Shown here piece by piece: positions 22,289 through 31,070 of a stretch of 31,300 nt of DNA. The DNA comes from Flavobacteriales bacterium UBA720. GTDB lineage: Bacteria > Bacteroidota > Bacteroidia > Flavobacteriales > Weeksellaceae. The notes beneath the pieces were generated by a model. It ran no database searches. It saw only the letters and a program-made list of their open reading frames with translations, and was not told the origin of the DNA. The translations under genes were made by a program, and so were the position numbers. The stretch spans positions 90,545 through 121,844 of the forward strand of contig DBLQ01000001.1 in the NCBI GenBank assembly GCA_002297505.1. Reading direction: 5' to 3'. How positions within the stretch are numbered: position 1 is the first letter of the stretch; each line of letters begins with the position of its first letter.

Positions 22289-22720
22289 TTAAGCTCCGAA
22301 TACTCTGCCCCAAGGGAATGCGAAAACGAAAAGCGCGATGGCCACTAATCCTAATGACATAATCGGGATGGTCAGTTTTTCGGATGTTTTTAGTTTCTTG
22401 TTGATGATGGTCATAATGACTGCAGCAATAAGCATCGAAAAAGGGTGTTCTACATACTGGAATCTTAAGTCAGCATTTTTCATCACAAGGCTCATATCGA
22501 GACCTTTAGTAAAGTTGGTGATAAGCATTACCAGCCCGATTAAAAACTGAACGTGGAAAAAGATCATTGTAAACAATGTCACTTTTCTAAATGGTTTTGA
22601 GATTTTTCCGCTGTAGCCAAACATTGTGACCAATAACAGAACTAAAAATGCGGCAACCAGTGCAAGCTCCAGGTAAGCAAAACCTTTGTGAGCGCTAAGA
22701 AAAATTTTGTAGAATTCCAT
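22289..22720 (-). CDS. Four-helix inner membrane protein of unknown function
   Basis: About 143 residues from the ATG at 22720 (MEFYKIFLSAHKGFAYLELA); a TTG at 22741 lies inside the -7 box and is unlikely. Four membrane helices alternate with short loops. Conserved-looking histidines sit near the membrane: AHKGF at the start of helix 1, FFHVQFLIG in helix 2 and YVEHPFSMLIA in helix 3. The last helix ends in FAFPWGRVFG. This matches a small Bacteroidota membrane family whose members I recall as unnamed or loosely labelled cytochrome-like. The histidines could bind haem, but this is speculation. It has its own -7 box and may be cotranscribed with asd. Confidence 0.7.
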   Translation of the reverse strand: MEFYKIFLSAHKGFAYLELALVAAFLVLLLVTMFGYSGKISKPFRKVTLFTMIFFHVQFLIGLVMLITNFTKGLDMSLVMKNADLRFQYVEHPFSMLIAAVIMTIINKKLKTSEKLTIPIMSLGLVAIALFVFAFPWGRVFGA

Positions 22721-22738
22721 ATTCAGATTTTTGATTGA

Positions 22739-22746
22739 CAAAGATA
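22739..22746 (-). promoter_or_regulatory. -7 element of the four-helix membrane protein gene
   Basis: TATCTTTG on the minus strand fits TAnnTTTG, giving a leader of about 15 nt to the ATG at 22720. It directly follows the T run of the terminator of the upstream receptor gene. Confidence 0.6.
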
Positions 22747-22749
22747 GAA

Positions 22750-22774
22750 AAATCCCGACAGATTGCCGGGATTT
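22750..22774 (-). terminator. Intrinsic terminator of the Oar-like receptor gene
   Basis: An 8-bp stem (AAATCCCG, 22750-22757 with 22767-22774) has a 9-nt loop, with TTTTTC after it on the minus strand. It lies 27 bases past the stop at 22801. Confidence 0.8.
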
Positions 22775-22800
22775 GGATGTTAATTATATTCGGTCGTGTA

Positions 22801-25800
22801 TTAGAACGCGTACTTGAATCCCAGCATCATATTCCATGTGGTGGAAGTAGTACTGGCAGCTCTGTAAGGTTTTTTAACCAACTCGTTGTTTTCTCTCAAC
22901 ATTGTAAAGCTAGGGTCTGGAGTGGCTGCTGTTCCGGATTTAGCCAATACAGCTGCACCATACGAACTGACGTTGTAATCCTGAATTCCCCATTTGGAAT
23001 TGAGAAGATTTCCTACGTTTACAATATCCAAAGTAATCTGTACTTTGTCACCTTTTGTTGCCATATTATTGAAAATGGTCTGGCTTAGACGAAGGTCCAC
23101 ACGGTTAACCCACGGTAATAGGAATCCGTTTCTTGGAAGGATCTTTCCTCTGTATTTTTCCAAACCGTTGTCGGCAATAAACTGATCAAAAGCCTGCTGC
23201 TGCTGAGCTGCAGTGTATTGAACCTGTCCGTTGGAAACGATATCCACAAATTTAACGCCTTGAGCCACTGTAGGAATATAAAGCAGGTCACTTGCAATTC
23301 CGTCACCGTTTACATCATTGGAGTAGTAGTAGGAGAATCTTCCTTGGCTGGCACCCTGGTAATATACACCGATGGTAGTGTTCTTTATGTTATAAGAGAT
23401 ATTTGCCACCACTCTGTGAGGAATCGCAAAGTTTGACAGCTGCAGAATTTCTTCGTTCGGAGAATCGTATGTTGGTGAACCACCCCAAGCGGATGATGCG
23501 CTGGATCCTGCGTTAGCAGAAACTTCTTTTGCCTTGGAGTAAGTGTAGAATACCGAACCCGATAGACCGTTCCAAGGTGCAATATTGAATCCACCAGTAG
23601 CTGAGAACGAATATCCTTTTTTATCAGTATTGGTCAGTACGTAGGCATTGTTTGCACCGATAGCAGTATTGTACTGGTAAGATGCGGCAGTAGAATAGTA
23701 AGCCCTGTCTGCATAAGTCATTCTTTCAGTAGAAGCTTTTCTGTTAGCACCAAACTGGAAGATTGCATTAACATCTCTGGTATATAGAATATCTGAGGTG
23801 AAAGTTACTCTTGTGTTAGGGATCTTATAATCAATACCTAAGCTGGATCTCCATACAGATGGCATTTTAAAATTTTGATCTACTAAAGAAAATGAGGACG
23901 GTGTTCCCGCATTCGGCGTAGAGATAAAAGGAGTTACCTGACTTCCATTACTGGCAGTGTAATAGATGGGGTTATTCACATAATAGTAAGGATCTGTCTG
24001 GAAACGAATCTGGCCAATCCACGGTGCTGCTGCAGCATAACCATTTGGCTCAATTGTATTTTGAAGAACGCCTGCACCAGTTGGCATGTTGGTTAACCAT
24101 ACAAACGGAACACGTCCTGTGAAGATCCCACTTCCTCCACGGATGACGAGACTTCTGTCTCCCGCAACGTCGTAATTAAAGCCTAATCTTGGAGACAGCA
24201 TTACTTTAGAATTTGGCCATTCTCCGGAAGAATAGTTTTTAGGATTCCCATTAACATCTAACAGCGTTAATGCATCTATCGATGGATTAGGTGTCAGATC
24301 ATTAAGATACAAAGGAAGTTCTGCTCTCAATCCTACTGTAAAGTTGAATTTTTCACTTACGTTAAATTTGTCCTGAACATATGCAGAGGCCAGTCCGAAG
24401 TTAATTCTGGAGTAAGTTTCCTGACCCTGATATGGATACGTTAAGCCATACATGATTGGTGCCACTTCATTTGGAGTTCCAGTCAATAAGAAATCCTGAA
24501 CAGATTTATATCGGTAATAGCCGGTTCCCATACGCGTGTAGGAATTGCCGAATTTTTGTAATTCGAAAGCAACACCTCCGGTAATCGTATGTTTCCCTGC
24601 AGTGTAAGTTAAATTGTTGATGAAAGAATAGTTGTTGTTAATGACATCATTCTTATAAGAAAACAATTCTGTCCCAAAACTGATATAGTTTCCTCCAGTA
24701 GCCGATCCATCCCAGATATCTACGAATGGAAATAACTGGTTAGAAGGCGTTGATCTTGTATCCTGAATATTGGAGTACGTAAATAATAGTTTGTTCGATA
24801 ATTTGCTGCTGAAAGTCGAGTTAAGTTCCGCAGTTACCGATTGAACAATATTTTCGAAGCCGAAGTTTGCATTCTCAAAAGTCATGGAATTGGCAGAAAC
24901 TCTGTTCCAGTTACTTCTTGGCTGAGGTCCTGAATTGCCATTGGCAATCTGCATAGAGTTGGCCTTCATATAGTTATATCGAACAGCAAACTTATGTTTG
25001 TCGCTGATATTCCAGTCTATTCTGGCAAGAATTTTATCACCTTTTTGCTCTGCTTCGTTGGCATAGCCCTGATATCTTCCAGGATCATAACCCCAAACAT
25101 TGATCAGGTGATTTCTAACCGCGATAAGATCAGATTCTTTTACTCTTGTAATGTTGTTAGCAGCATCAGCCACACCATTCTCAGAAGCTCTCCAAAGATT
25201 GGCTCCCGAAGCATTGGCTCCCGTAGCAACTTCTCTCTCGGCACTTAAGAAAAAGAATAATTTATCTTTTACGATTGGCCCGCCTACAGTGAGACCATTG
25301 GTCATCCTTACACCAGAAACCTGCTGAAGACGGTCACCATTGATTTTCCATCCGGTTAATTCTTTTCCGGTGTAATAGCCATATAAGGAGCCGTGGAATT
25401 TATTAGTTCCTGATTTGGTTACCGCGTTGATACCAGCACCCGTAAAACCAGATTGTGTGATGTCAAAAGGCGCAATGTTTACAGAAATTTCCTGAATCGC
25501 ATCCAGGGAAATTGGCTGGATAGTACCACCGCCAGGAATAGGGTTAGAACTTAGACCAAATCCGTTGTTGAAGTTTGCACCGTCTATCTGCAGGTTATTG
25601 TACCGCGCATCACGCCCTGCAAATGAGTTTCCATTTGCCTGAGGCGTAAGACGTGTAAATTCTGTAATACTTCTTGTCGTTTGTGGAAGTTCCTGAATTT
25701 GTTTTTGTCCTACGTTAGTAGCCGCACCGGTTTTATTAACATTGGTTCGTCGGTTACCCGTGATAATGACCTCGCCGATATCTGTCGTTTTTACACCATC

Positions 25801-26106
25801 TTTTGCATTAGCATTCAGCACAAAAGGTGAGCCTAATTCCAGATAAACATCTTCATAGATCATCGATTTGTCATTACCTTTAGAAATTTCTATTGTGTAG
25901 GGACCACCAACGCGCATGTTTGATATTGTAAAGCTTCCAGAAGAATTTACGGTGCCTGTGTATACAGTACCGGTTGGGACGTGTGTCGCTTTCACCGTGC
26001 CTCCGGCAGCATTAGCAAATACACCTTGGACACTACTGGTGGTGACCTGTGCAGATGCAGTAAAAAAACCGCCTAATAAAATTGCAACGATTAGAGTCTT
26101 TTTCAT
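22801..26106 (-). CDS. Oar-like TonB-dependent outer membrane receptor
   Basis: 1101 residues. A signal peptide (MKKTLIVAILLGGFFTASA, cleavage near 19) is followed by a carboxypeptidase-like regulatory domain (20-110; SSGSFTISNMRVGGPYTIEI). Next come the linker DIGEVIITGNR, a plug domain (KQIQELPQTTRSITEFTRLT, RYNNLQIDGANFNNGFG, AGINAVTKSGTNKFHGSLYG) and a large beta barrel ending in TTWNMMLGFKYAF with the terminal aromatic residue. The layout and plug wording are those of Oar-type receptors, named from Myxococcus and very common in Bacteroidota. They import large ligands or take part in protein export and surface assembly. No SusD-like or other partner gene is adjacent, so the ligand is unknown. 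It begins 61 bases after nadC and ends in its own terminator. Confidence 0.93.
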   Translation of the reverse strand: MKKTLIVAILLGGFFTASAQVTTSSVQGVFANAAGGTVKATHVPTGTVYTGTVNSSGSFTISNMRVGGPYTIEISKGNDKSMIYEDVYLELGSPFVLNANAKDGVKTTDIGEVIITGNRRTNVNKTGAATNVGQKQIQELPQTTRSITEFTRLTPQANGNSFAGRDARYNNLQIDGANFNNGFGLSSNPIPGGGTIQPISLDAIQEISVNIAPFDITQSGFTGAGINAVTKSGTNKFHGSLYGYYTGKELTGWKINGDRLQQVSGVRMTNGLTVGGPIVKDKLFFFLSAEREVATGANASGANLWRASENGVADAANNITRVKESDLIAVRNHLINVWGYDPGRYQGYANEAEQKGDKILARIDWNISDKHKFAVRYNYMKANSMQIANGNSGPQPRSNWNRVSANSMTFENANFGFENIVQSVTAELNSTFSSKLSNKLLFTYSNIQDTRSTPSNQLFPFVDIWDGSATGGNYISFGTELFSYKNDVINNNYSFINNLTYTAGKHTITGGVAFELQKFGNSYTRMGTGYYRYKSVQDFLLTGTPNEVAPIMYGLTYPYQGQETYSRINFGLASAYVQDKFNVSEKFNFTVGLRAELPLYLNDLTPNPSIDALTLLDVNGNPKNYSSGEWPNSKVMLSPRLGFNYDVAGDRSLVIRGGSGIFTGRVPFVWLTNMPTGAGVLQNTIEPNGYAAAAPWIGQIRFQTDPYYYVNNPIYYTASNGSQVTPFISTPNAGTPSSFSLVDQNFKMPSVWRSSLGIDYKIPNTRVTFTSDILYTRDVNAIFQFGANRKASTERMTYADRAYYSTAASYQYNTAIGANNAYVLTNTDKKGYSFSATGGFNIAPWNGLSGSVFYTYSKAKEVSANAGSSASSAWGGSPTYDSPNEEILQLSNFAIPHRVVANISYNIKNTTIGVYYQGASQGRFSYYYSNDVNGDGIASDLLYIPTVAQGVKFVDIVSNGQVQYTAAQQQQAFDQFIADNGLEKYRGKILPRNGFLLPWVNRVDLRLSQTIFNNMATKGDKVQITLDIVNVGNLLNSKWGIQDYNVSSYGAAVLAKSGTAATPDPSFTMLRENNELVKKPYRAASTTSTTWNMMLGFKYAF

Positions 26107-26167
26107 TTTCTTTAAGATTTATGCCGCAAAAGTCTAAAAAAAAATGATAAGTCCTGTTAATAAACTG

Positions 26168-27031
26168 TTAACTTTTTAAAGCCTTGAGACTCAGATCTAT
26201 ATTGCTAGAAGAATGCGTAATTGCGCCTGCTGAGATAAAATCTACACCAGTTTTTGCCACCGAATTTAACACCTCACGTGTAATTCCTCCCGAAGCTTCC
26301 GTCTCTGCTCTTTTATTGACAATCTTAACGGCTTTAGTCATGGTATCTACATCCATATTGTCAAACATAATTCTGTCTGCTCCGGATTTTACCGCTTCTT
26401 CCACTTCTTCCAGATTGCGGGTTTCTACTTCTATTTTGAGTTTAAGCTTATTCTTTTTGACATAATCTTTTGCCATTTTCACAGCATTCGTGATGCTTCC
26501 GTTATAATCAATGTGATTATCCTTCAGCATTATCATATCATACAATCCATACCGATGGTTGGTGCCGCCACCGATGGCCACGGCCCATTTTTCACAAACC
26601 CGGAAATTCGGCGTTGTTTTTCTGGTGTCCAGTAATTTTGCCTTGGTTCCCACCAATCGGGAATCCCAGTCGTGCGTCATTGTCGCAATACCGCTCATCC
26701 GTTGCATACAGTTGAGCACCAGACGTTCTGTAGAAAGAATGGATCTCGCTTTTCCGGCCACAATAAAGGCAATGTCTCCTTTCTTCGCCGATGCTCCATC
26801 CTTGATGAAAACTTCAACGCTGAGGTTTTTGTCATACGTTTTGAAGATAATTTCCGCCAGTTCCACGCCGGCCAGTATGCAATTTTCCTTGACTATCAAC
26901 TGTGCTTTCTGCTCCAGATCTTTCGGAATGGTAGACAATGTTGAATGGTCGCCACCCTGGATGTCTTCTTCCAAAGCAGTTCGGATGAATTCTTTTAAAA
27001 CTTTATCGGAGGCGTATGCTGGTCTTTTCAT
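26168..27031 (-). CDS. nadC: Nicotinate-nucleotide pyrophosphorylase (carboxylating), quinolinate phosphoribosyltransferase
   Basis: 287 residues. It joins quinolinate to phosphoribosyl pyrophosphate with loss of CO2, giving nicotinate mononucleotide in NAD synthesis. Landmarks: EEDIQGGDHSTLSTIP near the N terminus, RMSGIATMTHDW, LDTRKTTPNFRVCEKWAV, GGGTNHRYGLYDMIMLKDNH, KIEVETRNLEEVEEAV and DRIMFDNMD, followed by EASGGITREVL. All active-site Arg, Lys, His, Glu and Asp positions appear intact. Its ATG overlaps the stop of the DUF1016 nuclease gene in an ATGA arrangement (27028-27031), so its translation is probably coupled to that gene. nadB is upstream in the same run; nadA is not in the window. 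Confidence 0.96.
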   Translation of the reverse strand: MKRPAYASDKVLKEFIRTALEEDIQGGDHSTLSTIPKDLEQKAQLIVKENCILAGVELAEIIFKTYDKNLSVEVFIKDGASAKKGDIAFIVAGKARSILSTERLVLNCMQRMSGIATMTHDWDSRLVGTKAKLLDTRKTTPNFRVCEKWAVAIGGGTNHRYGLYDMIMLKDNHIDYNGSITNAVKMAKDYVKKNKLKLKIEVETRNLEEVEEAVKSGADRIMFDNMDVDTMTKAVKIVNKRAETEASGGITREVLNSVAKTGVDFISAGAITHSSSNIDLSLKALKS

Positions 27032-28158
27032 TTGAGATTTTTATTTAGTTCATTTTCAATGGCTTCGATGCTTGGCAAGGAAGATTTAAACTGGTCGGGT
27101 AATATTTTTCTGAGTTCGTAGGATGAGATTCCTAATGGCTTGTGCAGGTCGGTCAAAGAATATTCTGCAATGATGTCGTCTTTCGTTTTGCATATGATCA
27201 GTCCAACTGTTGCATTATCATTGTCGTCACGCAATTGTTTATCGACAGATGTCACGTAAAAATTGAGTTTTCCGGCGTGTTCCGGCTCAAACTCGCCGGT
27301 TTTCAGTTCGATAACCACGTATCTTTTTAATTTAATGTGATAGAAAAGTAAATCTATGAAAAAACTTTGGTTCCCGACTTTCATTTCTACCTGCTTCCCA
27401 ACAAATGCAAAGCCACTTCCCAATTCAATCAGGAATTTCTGAATGTTATCAATCAAAGCATTTTCCAGTTCCCGCTCTTTGAAATTATCGGTAATATTAA
27501 GAAAATCGAAAATGTAAGGATCTTTCAAAGTTTGTTTCACCAATTCGCTATCATAGTCAGGCAAAGTCTTAGAAAAATTGGTAATCGCTTTTCCTTGAGC
27601 CTGATAAAGATTTCCGGATATCATATTCAGCAGAACCGCTCGGCTCCAGCCATTCTCTATTGTTTTGTCAATGTAAAATAATGCTTCCTGGACATTTTTA
27701 CATTTCGTAAAAATCTGAATATGATGACCCCAAGGAATTAAAAACAGTTTCTTAGGGAATTCTTCACCAAGTTGGTGGAGATTAGAAGGTTTTTCGAATC
27801 TTCCAGTTACTTGCTGGAGCATTGAGTTATCATCATTTTGGAATTCGCCAACAAGTTGTTGGCTTTTTGTAAAGTTTTGATTATAAAATAGATAAAATGA
27901 TTTTATATATTTGATATTCGATAATGAAAAACCTTTTATTTCGGGAAACGCATTCAGTAAATCATTACTTAATTGTTTCAGAAACCCCGAACCATAAGTA
28001 TTCTCAAAACGCCTTTCCGAAATTTCCTTCCCCAAATCCCAGTACATCGCTATCAAAGCAGAATTCACCTGAATGGCCGCTTTGATCTGGCTCTGCTGGA
28101 TTTTCTGTTTTAAATCTGAAATCCAACGGATGTATTGGTCATTGTTCTTATTAAGCAT
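27028..28158 (-). CDS. DUF1016 (YhcG-like) PD-(D/E)XK nuclease-domain protein
   Basis: 376 residues. The N-terminal DUF1016 helical domain (about 8-95; ALIAMYWDLGKEISERRF, GSGFLKQLSNDLLNAFPEIK) is followed by a variable spacer (98-137), then LIPWGHHIQIFTK and WSRAVLLNMI. The C-terminal nuclease domain holds LGSGFAFVGKQVEMKVG, FFIDLLFYHIKLKRYVVIEL and KTGEFEPEHAGKLNFYV, giving the PD-(D/E)XK set Asp269, Glu284 and Lys286. YhcG-like proteins are often found near restriction systems or as solitary accessory genes; their role is not settled, with genome maintenance or defence proposed. Here it stands between a lipoprotein and nadC in the NAD synthesis run, overlapping nadC by 4 bases. Catalytic residues are intact. 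Confidence 0.9.
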   Translation of the reverse strand: MLNKNNDQYIRWISDLKQKIQQSQIKAAIQVNSALIAMYWDLGKEISERRFENTYGSGFLKQLSNDLLNAFPEIKGFSLSNIKYIKSFYLFYNQNFTKSQQLVGEFQNDDNSMLQQVTGRFEKPSNLHQLGEEFPKKLFLIPWGHHIQIFTKCKNVQEALFYIDKTIENGWSRAVLLNMISGNLYQAQGKAITNFSKTLPDYDSELVKQTLKDPYIFDFLNITDNFKERELENALIDNIQKFLIELGSGFAFVGKQVEMKVGNQSFFIDLLFYHIKLKRYVVIELKTGEFEPEHAGKLNFYVTSVDKQLRDDNDNATVGLIICKTKDDIIAEYSLTDLHKPLGISSYELRKILPDQFKSSLPSIEAIENELNKNLK

Positions 28159-28200
28159 TATTTACAATTCTTTTAATACTTGCGAATTGGATAAGTTTTT

Positions 28201-28788
28201 CTAATTTTTATCGATGTATTTATTAAGGATCAAAGATAAGATTTCATAGTCTTTGCCTTGTCCAAAATTGCTCGTATTGGCATCGGTTCCGATAATTTTG
28301 TAATCGTTACAGCCAAAGCAGATTTTGGCCACTCCAGTTACTTTATCATTTTTTTTGAAAACTAAAATATCTCTGAAGATAGGAATACAAGCAAAGTTAA
28401 GACCGTCCCTCTCGGCTTTCTCAGAGAACAATTGATTTAGGTTCTTGAAATCGGCGGACTCAATTTTAATCTTTTTAAAACCGGCTTTCTCCAGGTTATT
28501 GATAAAGTATGCGTTGCTGATATCTTCCGAAGTTTCGTCAATAATCAGATTGTATTGGATGGAGTCTATTGCTGTTTTTTGTTGATTGATAAGATTCGCT
28601 GCAGTATTTTCGTCCATATCAGAATGGTAATAATCCACAGCATCAAAATCGAAAAAAGCTTTCCCGGATTTTGCTTCCAGATTCTCCGTGATAAAGTTAT
28701 TGACTTCGTTGGAATTCAGCTTGTTTTTGTTTCCCGGCGAGTGACAGGCAATAATCAGAAGAAATCCAATGAAATAAAGCAATTTCAT
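28201..28788 (-). CDS. Lipoprotein of unknown function in the nad gene run
   Basis: 195 residues. The lipoprotein signal MKLLYFIGFLLIIAC puts the lipid-anchored cysteine at residue 15. The mature part is a mixed alpha/beta domain with many acidic residues and a C-terminal CFGC motif (Cys157, Cys160; KICFGCNDYKIIG), followed by NFGQGKDYEILSLIL. The CxxC could form a disulfide or bind metal in the periplasm. I do not recognise the family. It starts 2 bases after the nadB stop, so it is almost certainly cotranscribed with nadB; a gap of 42 bases separates it from the nuclease gene. A direct role in NAD synthesis seems unlikely for an envelope protein. Confidence 0.75.
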   Translation of the reverse strand: MKLLYFIGFLLIIACHSPGNKNKLNSNEVNNFITENLEAKSGKAFFDFDAVDYYHSDMDENTAANLINQQKTAIDSIQYNLIIDETSEDISNAYFINNLEKAGFKKIKIESADFKNLNQLFSEKAERDGLNFACIPIFRDILVFKKNDKVTGVAKICFGCNDYKIIGTDANTSNFGQGKDYEILSLILNKYIDKN

Positions 28789-28790
28789 AA

Positions 28791-30389
28791 CTAATGTTCA
28801 TTAATCAGCAAAGGTTTCGTAGCCAGATCCTTATTATAAAAAGCGCCTTTATTTTCCTTCATTTCCAAAGAATGTTTGATAATCAGATAAGAAACATTCA
28901 CAAGATTTCTCAATTCTGAAAGTTGAGGCGAAAGAATGGAATAATTATAAAGTTCTGTCACGGCTTCGTAGATCTCACGTTGTTTTTTCTTGGCCAGTTC
29001 CAATCTGGCATTGCTTCTTACGATGGCTACCAGATCACTCATCATTTCCTGAAGTTGTTTTCTGAGGTAGGTTACCAAAACCATTTCGTCCATCATCTTC
29101 ATTCCTTCTTCATTCCACTCCGGAACGGCTTTCAGATCATCAAAATTGAAGTCATTTTCTTTTAACAACTCAACCGTTTTCATCGCGGCGTTATGGCCAA
29201 AGACCAAACCTTCCAAAAGTGAATTTGAAGCTAATCTGTTAGCACCGTGCAGTCCGGAATTGGTACATTCTCCGACCGCAAAAAGATTTTTAATGGAGGA
29301 TTGTCCGCACTCATCTGTCTCGATGCCACCCATCAGGTAATGGCAGGCCGGAACTACGGGAATCAGTTCTTTGAAAGGATCAATGCCTTCGTCCAGGCAT
29401 TTTTGATAGATATTGGGAAAATGTTTGATGAATTTTTCCTGATCCATTTCCCTGCAGTCCAATCCTACATAATCATCACCGCTGATTTTCAATTCATTAT
29501 CAATAGCTCTAGCCACAATGTCGCGTGAAGCCAGTTCTTCGCGTTCATCATACTTTTGCATAAATGGTTTTCCGTTTTTGGTGCGGAGTTTGGCGCCGTC
29601 GCCACGAACCGCTTCGGAAATTAGAAACAGCATTCCGTCTCTTTTAGAGTACATTGCCGTCGGATGAAACTGATAATACTGCATATTCGAGACTTTGCCC
29701 TGCGCTCGGTGGACAAAGGCAATGCCGTCGCCAGTGGCAATGATGGGATTGGTTGTATTTTTATAAACGTGTCCGGCTCCGCCTGTTGCAACTAAAGTAA
29801 TTTTCGAGGTGATTTTTTTGATTTTCTTATTCTGCTCATCCAATATGTAAGCACCATACGCATTGATGTTGCCTTTGTCCAGTTCTTTTCCCGGAACGTG
29901 ATGCTGGGTAATCAAATCGATAACATAATGATGTGGAAGCATCTCGATGTTTGGAGAATTTCGAACCGTTTCCAAAAGCGCCCTTTCGATTTCAAAACCT
30001 GTGATGTCTTTGTGATGCACGATTCGGTTTTCCGTGTGTCCACCTTCTCGCCCAAGGGAATATTGACCTTTTTCCTGGTCAAATTTTGCGCCCCATTCCA
30101 CGATTTCATTAAAACGAAGTGGCGCTTCTTCCACCACAATTTTCACAATGTCCGGGTCATTGATATAGTCGCCGGCGCGCAAGGTGTCGTCAATGTGCTT
30201 TTGAAAATTATCTTTGGAAAAATCCGTGACCACTGCCAATCCGCCCTGTGCATACTTGGTGTTGCTTTCGTCTTCGTTGGATTTGGTGACGATGGTTATT
30301 TTGGTTTCTGGCAACTGCTCGGAGATTTTGATGGCATAAGAAAGCCCTGAAATTCCGGAACCGATGACGAGAACGTCTGTTTTTATCAT
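28791..30389 (-). CDS. nadB: L-aspartate oxidase
   Basis: 532 residues, a FAD enzyme that oxidises L-aspartate to iminoaspartate, the first step of de novo NAD synthesis. The FAD-binding loop is VLVIGSGISGLSYAIKI at the N terminus. SNTKYAQGGLAVV, REGGHTENRIVHHKDITG, YYQFHPTAMY and GGIETDECGQSSIKNLFAVG followed by GLHGANRLASNSLLEGLVFG are signatures of this enzyme within the succinate dehydrogenase flavoprotein superfamily. The C-terminal helical part is present and the length is normal. It leads a minus-strand run that ends with nadC. The quinolinate synthase gene nadA is not in the window and must lie elsewhere. Confidence 0.96.
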   Translation of the reverse strand: MIKTDVLVIGSGISGLSYAIKISEQLPETKITIVTKSNEDESNTKYAQGGLAVVTDFSKDNFQKHIDDTLRAGDYINDPDIVKIVVEEAPLRFNEIVEWGAKFDQEKGQYSLGREGGHTENRIVHHKDITGFEIERALLETVRNSPNIEMLPHHYVIDLITQHHVPGKELDKGNINAYGAYILDEQNKKIKKITSKITLVATGGAGHVYKNTTNPIIATGDGIAFVHRAQGKVSNMQYYQFHPTAMYSKRDGMLFLISEAVRGDGAKLRTKNGKPFMQKYDEREELASRDIVARAIDNELKISGDDYVGLDCREMDQEKFIKHFPNIYQKCLDEGIDPFKELIPVVPACHYLMGGIETDECGQSSIKNLFAVGECTNSGLHGANRLASNSLLEGLVFGHNAAMKTVELLKENDFNFDDLKAVPEWNEEGMKMMDEMVLVTYLRKQLQEMMSDLVAIVRSNARLELAKKKQREIYEAVTELYNYSILSPQLSELRNLVNVSYLIIKHSLEMKENKGAFYNKDLATKPLLINEH

Positions 30390-30439
30390 AAAGTAGAATT
30401 AATCATTCTCAATATCTGAGAAAATTCAAAAGAATAAAG

Positions 30440-31066
30440 TTAAATGAATTTAATGAACTTTTCCGCAGGTTTTCTCACTTTTTTGAAATTCTGAAATGGA
30501 TCATCTTCAGCTCGGTATCCCAAAGCCAAAACCACAGCGACTTTTTCATTCGCTTTATCGATTTTCAAAATATCTTCAAGGATGTCCTGTTTGAAACCTT
30601 CCATCGGACAAGTGTCAATTTCTTCTTCTGCAGCAGCCATTATCAAAGAGCCAAGAAGAATGTAACTTTGTTTTTCTGACCAGCTTTCAAGTTCCTGTGC
30701 AGTGTAATTTTCCAAAAACTGATGGATGTTATTTCTAAAAGATGACAATTGCTCCAACGTCACGCCGCGTTCATTAATGATATGACCGAAGTAATTATCA
30801 ACATACTCCTTATTAATATGTGTCTTAGATACCAAAGCAATCAAATGCGAGCAAGTCGAAATCTGAGACGGGTTGTAAAACGCCGGAATCAGTTTTTGAA
30901 TCGTTTCGTCATTCTCCACCACCAAAAGATGATAAGGTTGCAATCCTAATGAGCTCACAGACAATCGCCCGGCTTCCAAAATTCTATTCAGTTGGTCCGC
31001 GGGAATTTTTGTTCCGTCGAATTTTTTGACTGAATAGCGCCAGTTCAGTGCTTCTAGATAGTTCAT
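30440..31066 (-). CDS. Nitroreductase family NAD(P)H-dependent FMN oxidoreductase
   Basis: 208 residues, typical of NfsB-like enzymes that reduce nitroaromatics, quinones or flavins with NAD(P)H and bound FMN. The N-terminal WRYSVKKFDGTKIP gives the Arg-Tyr-Ser FMN phosphate contact, followed by ILEAGRLSVSSLGLQPYHLL. Later, LLGSLIMAAAEEEIDTCPME and VVLALGYRAEDDP match the FMN-side loop and the C-terminal strand of the family. The physiological substrate cannot be given. It lies 50 bases upstream of nadB on the same strand without a strong terminator between them, so partial read-through into the nad genes is possible. A -7 box lies 4 bases before its ATG. Confidence 0.92.
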   Translation of the reverse strand: MNYLEALNWRYSVKKFDGTKIPADQLNRILEAGRLSVSSLGLQPYHLLVVENDETIQKLIPAFYNPSQISTCSHLIALVSKTHINKEYVDNYFGHIINERGVTLEQLSSFRNNIHQFLENYTAQELESWSEKQSYILLGSLIMAAAEEEIDTCPMEGFKQDILEDILKIDKANEKVAVVLALGYRAEDDPFQNFKKVRKPAEKFIKFI

Positions 31067-31070
31067 ATAA

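Noticed and set aside
22801..26106. SusC of a polysaccharide utilisation locus
   Set aside because: No SusD homologue, glycosidase or regulator is adjacent, and the plug wording is Oar-like.
30404..30422. Hairpin TTCTCA-N5-TGAGAA between the nitroreductase gene and nadB as a terminator
   Set aside because: The stem is only 6 bp and has no T run after it on the minus strand.
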